A stretch of 32,360 bases of DNA from Sedimentisphaerales bacterium (GTDB lineage Bacteria; Planctomycetota; Phycisphaerae; Sedimentisphaerales; Anaerobacaceae), in contig JANQHJ010000140.1 of NCBI GenBank assembly GCA_028282745.1, positions 1 through 32,360 of the forward strand, given 5' to 3'. Both the position numbers and the translations under genes were made by a program. A model generated the notes under the pieces. It had not been told where the DNA came from. It searched no databases and saw only the letters and a program-made list of their open reading frames with translations. Below, in pieces: positions 29,859 through 32,360 of this stretch. Numbering within the stretch: the first letter of the stretch is position 1; every line of letters starts with the position of its first letter.

Positions 29859-31274
29859 ATGCAAAGTATCGTCACGGAAGACGCGATTTTCGCTATTAAC
29901 AATATGCTGGCCCAGATCATAGGGCCGCAAAAGCATAGAATATGGTTCAAGAATTCAACCAAATTCGTTCTTACAGACGGCTATCTAAAAGTAGCTGTAC
30001 CGAATCTTTTTATAGCCGGCTGGCTGGAGTCTCACTTTATCAACGAGATAACTCAGTCGGCGGAAAAAGTCCTCGGCTCCGGAGTTAGGGTGACGTTTGG
30101 GATCGATCCGGAATTATCCGGCTCTCAGAGAAAAACACAACTCGACAACCAGGCTCAGCTTGTAGCAAAAGCACAAGACAAGAAAAGATTTACCAGAAGC
30201 GCTAAAAAACGTTCGGCAAAAAAGCTGCTTAAACTAAATTTGGATACTTTTATAGTAGGCCCTTCTAATGAATTGGCCTACAACGCCGCAAAGGCACTTG
30301 TAAATGACCAGAAGAGCCCGTTTAATCCGCTCTTCATTCACGGAGGATATGGCGTCGGCAAGACCCACCTCGCGCAAGGGATTTGCAACGCGGTGGCTCA
30401 GAACCGACCCGAAACTGATTGGCTGTATTTATCGGCGGAAGATTTCGCGAATCAGTTTGTGCTGGCCTTGAAGACAAAAAAGCTGGAGGCTTTTCGACGT
30501 CGATTACGGCGAACGGAATTGCTCGCAATAGACGACATTCACTTCCTGGCCAGCAAACCATCTACGCAGGAAGAATTTCTGCACACTTTCAACGCTATCG
30601 ATATGGCCGGCAAACAGGTTGTGCTTATTTCTGACGCACATCCGAAAATGATCGGCCAACTCTCCGAAAAACTCGTAAACAGATTCGTATCCGGTATGGT
30701 TGTAAAGATCGATAGTCCTGACCTCGAAACCCGCAAAGATATCTGCCGACAGTATGCACAAAACATGAAAAAACACATACCGGAATCTGTAATAAAATAT
30801 ATAGCCGAGCATATTCGATCAAATGTCCGCGAACTCGAAGGGGCACTAATAAAGGTAATAGCTTATGCCGCCCTGCAGTCAAAGCGACTTGATCTGCATA
30901 TGGCTAAGGAAATACTCTCCGAGCACCTTGCCCGTACCGATCCGATAGTTCATATCTCCGATATCGAATCTGCGGTCGCTACCTTTTTCGGTTTAACACC
31001 GGCTGATATTCATTCATCAAAGAAAGACCGCACGATCTCTTTGGCAAGGCATCTTAGTATGTACCTGGCTCGCAAGTGCACGAACATGTCGAGCCCTGAG
31101 ATCGGGCGTTTTATGGGTGGTAAGAATCACGCCACTGTCTTGCTGGCCTGTAAAAAAGTTGATGACCTGCTCAGCCGTAATGCTGAAATTCGCTGGATCG
31201 GCCCAAACGGCAACAAAATATCCAAAGCCAGGACTGTAATCGGTAAGCTGCAGGACTCCATATCTTCCAAATAA
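29859..31274 (+). CDS. dnaA: Chromosomal replication initiator protein DnaA
   Basis: A 471-residue initiator ATPase that binds DnaA boxes and melts oriC. Domain I about 1-85 (WFKNSTKFVLTDGYLKVAVPN), short basic domain II about 86-125, AAA+ domain III with Walker A GGYGVGKT (162-169), Walker B LAIDD (222-226), and box VII LVNRFVSGMVV carrying the arginine finger (Arg275), and domain IV with the helix-turn-helix about 390-435. The DNA-contact signature, usually GGRDHTTV, reads GGKNHATV (420-427): Lys for Arg, Asn for Asp, Ala for Thr. The ATG at 29859 has GGGGAG 8 bases upstream, better than an overlapping TTG. dnaN does not follow; uvrB does, after 96 bp. Confidence 0.97.
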   Translation: MQSIVTEDAIFAINNMLAQIIGPQKHRIWFKNSTKFVLTDGYLKVAVPNLFIAGWLESHFINEITQSAEKVLGSGVRVTFGIDPELSGSQRKTQLDNQAQLVAKAQDKKRFTRSAKKRSAKKLLKLNLDTFIVGPSNELAYNAAKALVNDQKSPFNPLFIHGGYGVGKTHLAQGICNAVAQNRPETDWLYLSAEDFANQFVLALKTKKLEAFRRRLRRTELLAIDDIHFLASKPSTQEEFLHTFNAIDMAGKQVVLISDAHPKMIGQLSEKLVNRFVSGMVVKIDSPDLETRKDICRQYAQNMKKHIPESVIKYIAEHIRSNVRELEGALIKVIAYAALQSKRLDLHMAKEILSEHLARTDPIVHISDIESAVATFFGLTPADIHSSKKDRTISLARHLSMYLARKCTNMSSPEIGRFMGGKNHATVLLACKKVDDLLSRNAEIRWIGPNGNKISKARTVIGKLQDSISSK

Positions 31275-31305
31275 GCTTTAATTGGGCTTGTTCAGGGCAA
31301 ATATC

Positions 31306-31334
31306 TTGCTGAACGGGTGATTTCTGCTTAAAAT
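31306..31334 (+). promoter_or_regulatory. Possible uvrB promoter with overlapping inverted repeat
   Basis: TTGCTG (31306-31311), 17-bp spacer, TAAAAT (31329-31334). The -35 box is the right arm of an imperfect inverted repeat, GTTCA-gg-GCAA / TTGC-TGAAC (31290-31314), which could be an operator. Confidence 0.4.
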
Positions 31335-31370
31335 GGCTTTTTTGGCAATATTTGAAAAAGTCTGGATTGT

Positions 31371-32360
31371 ATGTCTAAATTTAAAATAAACAGTAAATAT
31401 AAGCCGGCAGGTGATCAGCCACAGGCCATTGATAAACTTGCACAAGGCGTATTGGAAAACAAAAAATTCCAAACCCTGATGGGTGTTACCGGCAGCGGCA
31501 AGACATTTACAATGGCCAATGTTATCGAGAAGGTCGCCAAGCCGACGCTGATAATTTCTCATAACAAGACGTTAGCTGCACAGTTGTATGAAGAATTTAA
31601 AGAGCTTTTCCCTGAAAACGCTGTAGAATATTTTGTCAGTTATTATGACTATTATCAGCCTGAAGCCTATATTCCACAACGTGATATATATATCGAAAAA
31701 GATGCTTCTCGCAACGATGATCTCGACCGACTCCGGCTCTCTACAACAACCAGTCTTTCAACAAGAGAAGATGTGATAATCGTCGCATCTGTATCCTGCA
31801 TTTTTGGGCTGGGTTCGCCTGAAGATTATAAAGCATCCGTAGTAGCTGTTAGAGTCGGCGACAACATAGAGCGTAATCATTTGTTAGGCCGATTCGCTGA
31901 TCTTCAATACAGCAGAAATGATATAGATTTTAAGCGAGGGACATTCAGGGTACGCGGTGATGTAGTCGAGCTTTTTCCATCTTATGAAACTTTCGCTGTC
32001 CGGCTGGAATTCTTCGGCGATGAGATTGAGCAGATAAGTTATATCAATCCTATGACTTCCGAGAAATTAGCAGATGAAACACAGGCTTTTATATATCCAT
32101 CTCAGCACTATGTTATACCGCAGGACAGGATAGAAGGGGCTGTTAATGGCATCAAAGCCGAACTTAAAAAGCGCCTGATGCAGCTTAACCAGGAAGCTAA
32201 GCTATTAGAGGCCCAAAGGCTGCAGGCAAGAACGATGTATGATATTGAACTGCTCCAGGAGGTCGGCTTTTGCAGCGGCATAGAAAACTATGCAAGGCAT
32301 CTGGCGGGATTAAAACCCGGTTCCAAGCCTTACACTCTCATCGATTATTTTCCGGAAGAC
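31371..32360 (+). CDS. uvrB: Excinuclease ABC subunit B (partial, 3' end outside window)
   Basis: The first 330 codons of UvrB, open to the window end, about half of the usual 670. UvrB verifies damage delivered by UvrA and loads UvrC in nucleotide excision repair. Seen: KYKPAGDQPQAI (9-20), Walker A GVTGSGKT (38-45), TLIISHNKTLAAQLYEEF, the beta-hairpin region YYDYYQPEAYIP that clamps DNA, and IFGLGSPEDY, followed by RGDVVELFPS of domain 2. All are standard UvrB motifs. ATG at 31371 gives the canonical N-terminus; the ribosome site is weak (GGA about 6 bases upstream). It may be co-transcribed with dnaA or driven by the promoter at 31306-31334. Confidence 0.96.
   Translation, partial: MSKFKINSKYKPAGDQPQAIDKLAQGVLENKKFQTLMGVTGSGKTFTMANVIEKVAKPTLIISHNKTLAAQLYEEFKELFPENAVEYFVSYYDYYQPEAYIPQRDIYIEKDASRNDDLDRLRLSTTTSLSTREDVIIVASVSCIFGLGSPEDYKASVVAVRVGDNIERNHLLGRFADLQYSRNDIDFKRGTFRVRGDVVELFPSYETFAVRLEFFGDEIEQISYINPMTSEKLADETQAFIYPSQHYVIPQDRIEGAVNGIKAELKKRLMQLNQEAKLLEAQRLQARTMYDIELLQEVGFCSGIENYARHLAGLKPGSKPYTLIDYFPED

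Noticed and set aside
1-32360. CRISPR arrays, tRNA or rRNA genes, insertion sequences, prophage genes
   Set aside because: No regularly spaced repeats, cloverleaf-type T-arm plus CCA-end patterns, transposase or phage structural motifs were seen by eye on either strand.

Overview
The window looks like chromosomal DNA of a Gram-negative, moderately AT-rich bacterium, most likely a planctomycete of class Phycisphaerae (Sedimentisphaerales-like). This is inference: no rRNA gene is present. Supporting signs are three secreted proteins ending in the same single-repeat dockerin-like motif or a decayed form of it, a LamG/Ig/LamG protein paired with a Tat-exported sulfatase, and an outer-membrane and LPS apparatus (TonB receptor, LptB). 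Housekeeping genes are also scattered away from their usual partners: rplU without rpmA, pheT without pheS, dnaA without dnaN, and a class I fumarase beta subunit without alpha.

Layout. At 1-106 there is an interspersed-repeat fragment. From 107 to 2183 (minus) are a YchF-like GTPase, a fumarase-beta protein and, behind its own terminator, rplU. At 2337-3179 (plus) is a D-amino-acid transaminase. From 3215 to 4181 (minus) are two tandem single-domain response regulators. From 4603 to 6663 (minus) are a CYTH triphosphatase and citramalate synthase. At 6875-7336 (plus) is a PTS IIA(Ntr)-like protein, tail to tail with glycogen phosphorylase (7344-9956, minus). The gap 9957-10541 holds what I read as a complete 6S RNA gene with promoter and UUCG-capped terminator. 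From 10542 to 14084 (minus) are a Ycf46-like AAA ATPase and a compact PheT. At 14242-16659 (minus) is a large secreted dockerin-tailed protein with a strong promoter and long leader. From 16994 to 18559 (minus) is a radical-SAM/HhH gene whose stop abuts the start of arfB. At 18775-19521 (plus) is a DUF438-like/hemerythrin protein, tail to tail with a small membrane protein. At 20030-23398 (plus) is the LamG/sulfatase operon. At 23631-27348 (plus) is lptB-def-fmt-rsmB. At 27355-29415 (minus) is a TonB-dependent receptor. From 29416 is a dnaA-proximal region with DnaA-box matches and AT-rich DNA (candidate oriC), then dnaA and the first 330 codons of uvrB, cut by the window end.

How the parts fit. 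Most genes are core: translation (L21, PheT, Def, Fmt, RsmB, ArfB), replication and repair (DnaA, UvrB, radical SAM/HhH), envelope (LptB, TonB receptor, D-amino-acid transaminase), isoleucine precursor synthesis (CimA) and glycogen use (GlgP with a PTS IIA neighbour). The accessory layer is the secreted set, which suggests use of sulfated polysaccharides. Its shared C-terminal motif, with no cohesin gene in view, is the best candidate here for a poorly described system, possibly an anchoring or sorting tag.

Several promoters with good -35/-10 boxes at 16-17 bp spacing are visible (6S RNA, rplU, pheT, the large secreted protein, radical SAM, LamG, lptB, fmt), so a conventional sigma-70-type factor is likely. 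No CRISPR array, tRNA, rRNA, IS element or prophage gene was found.
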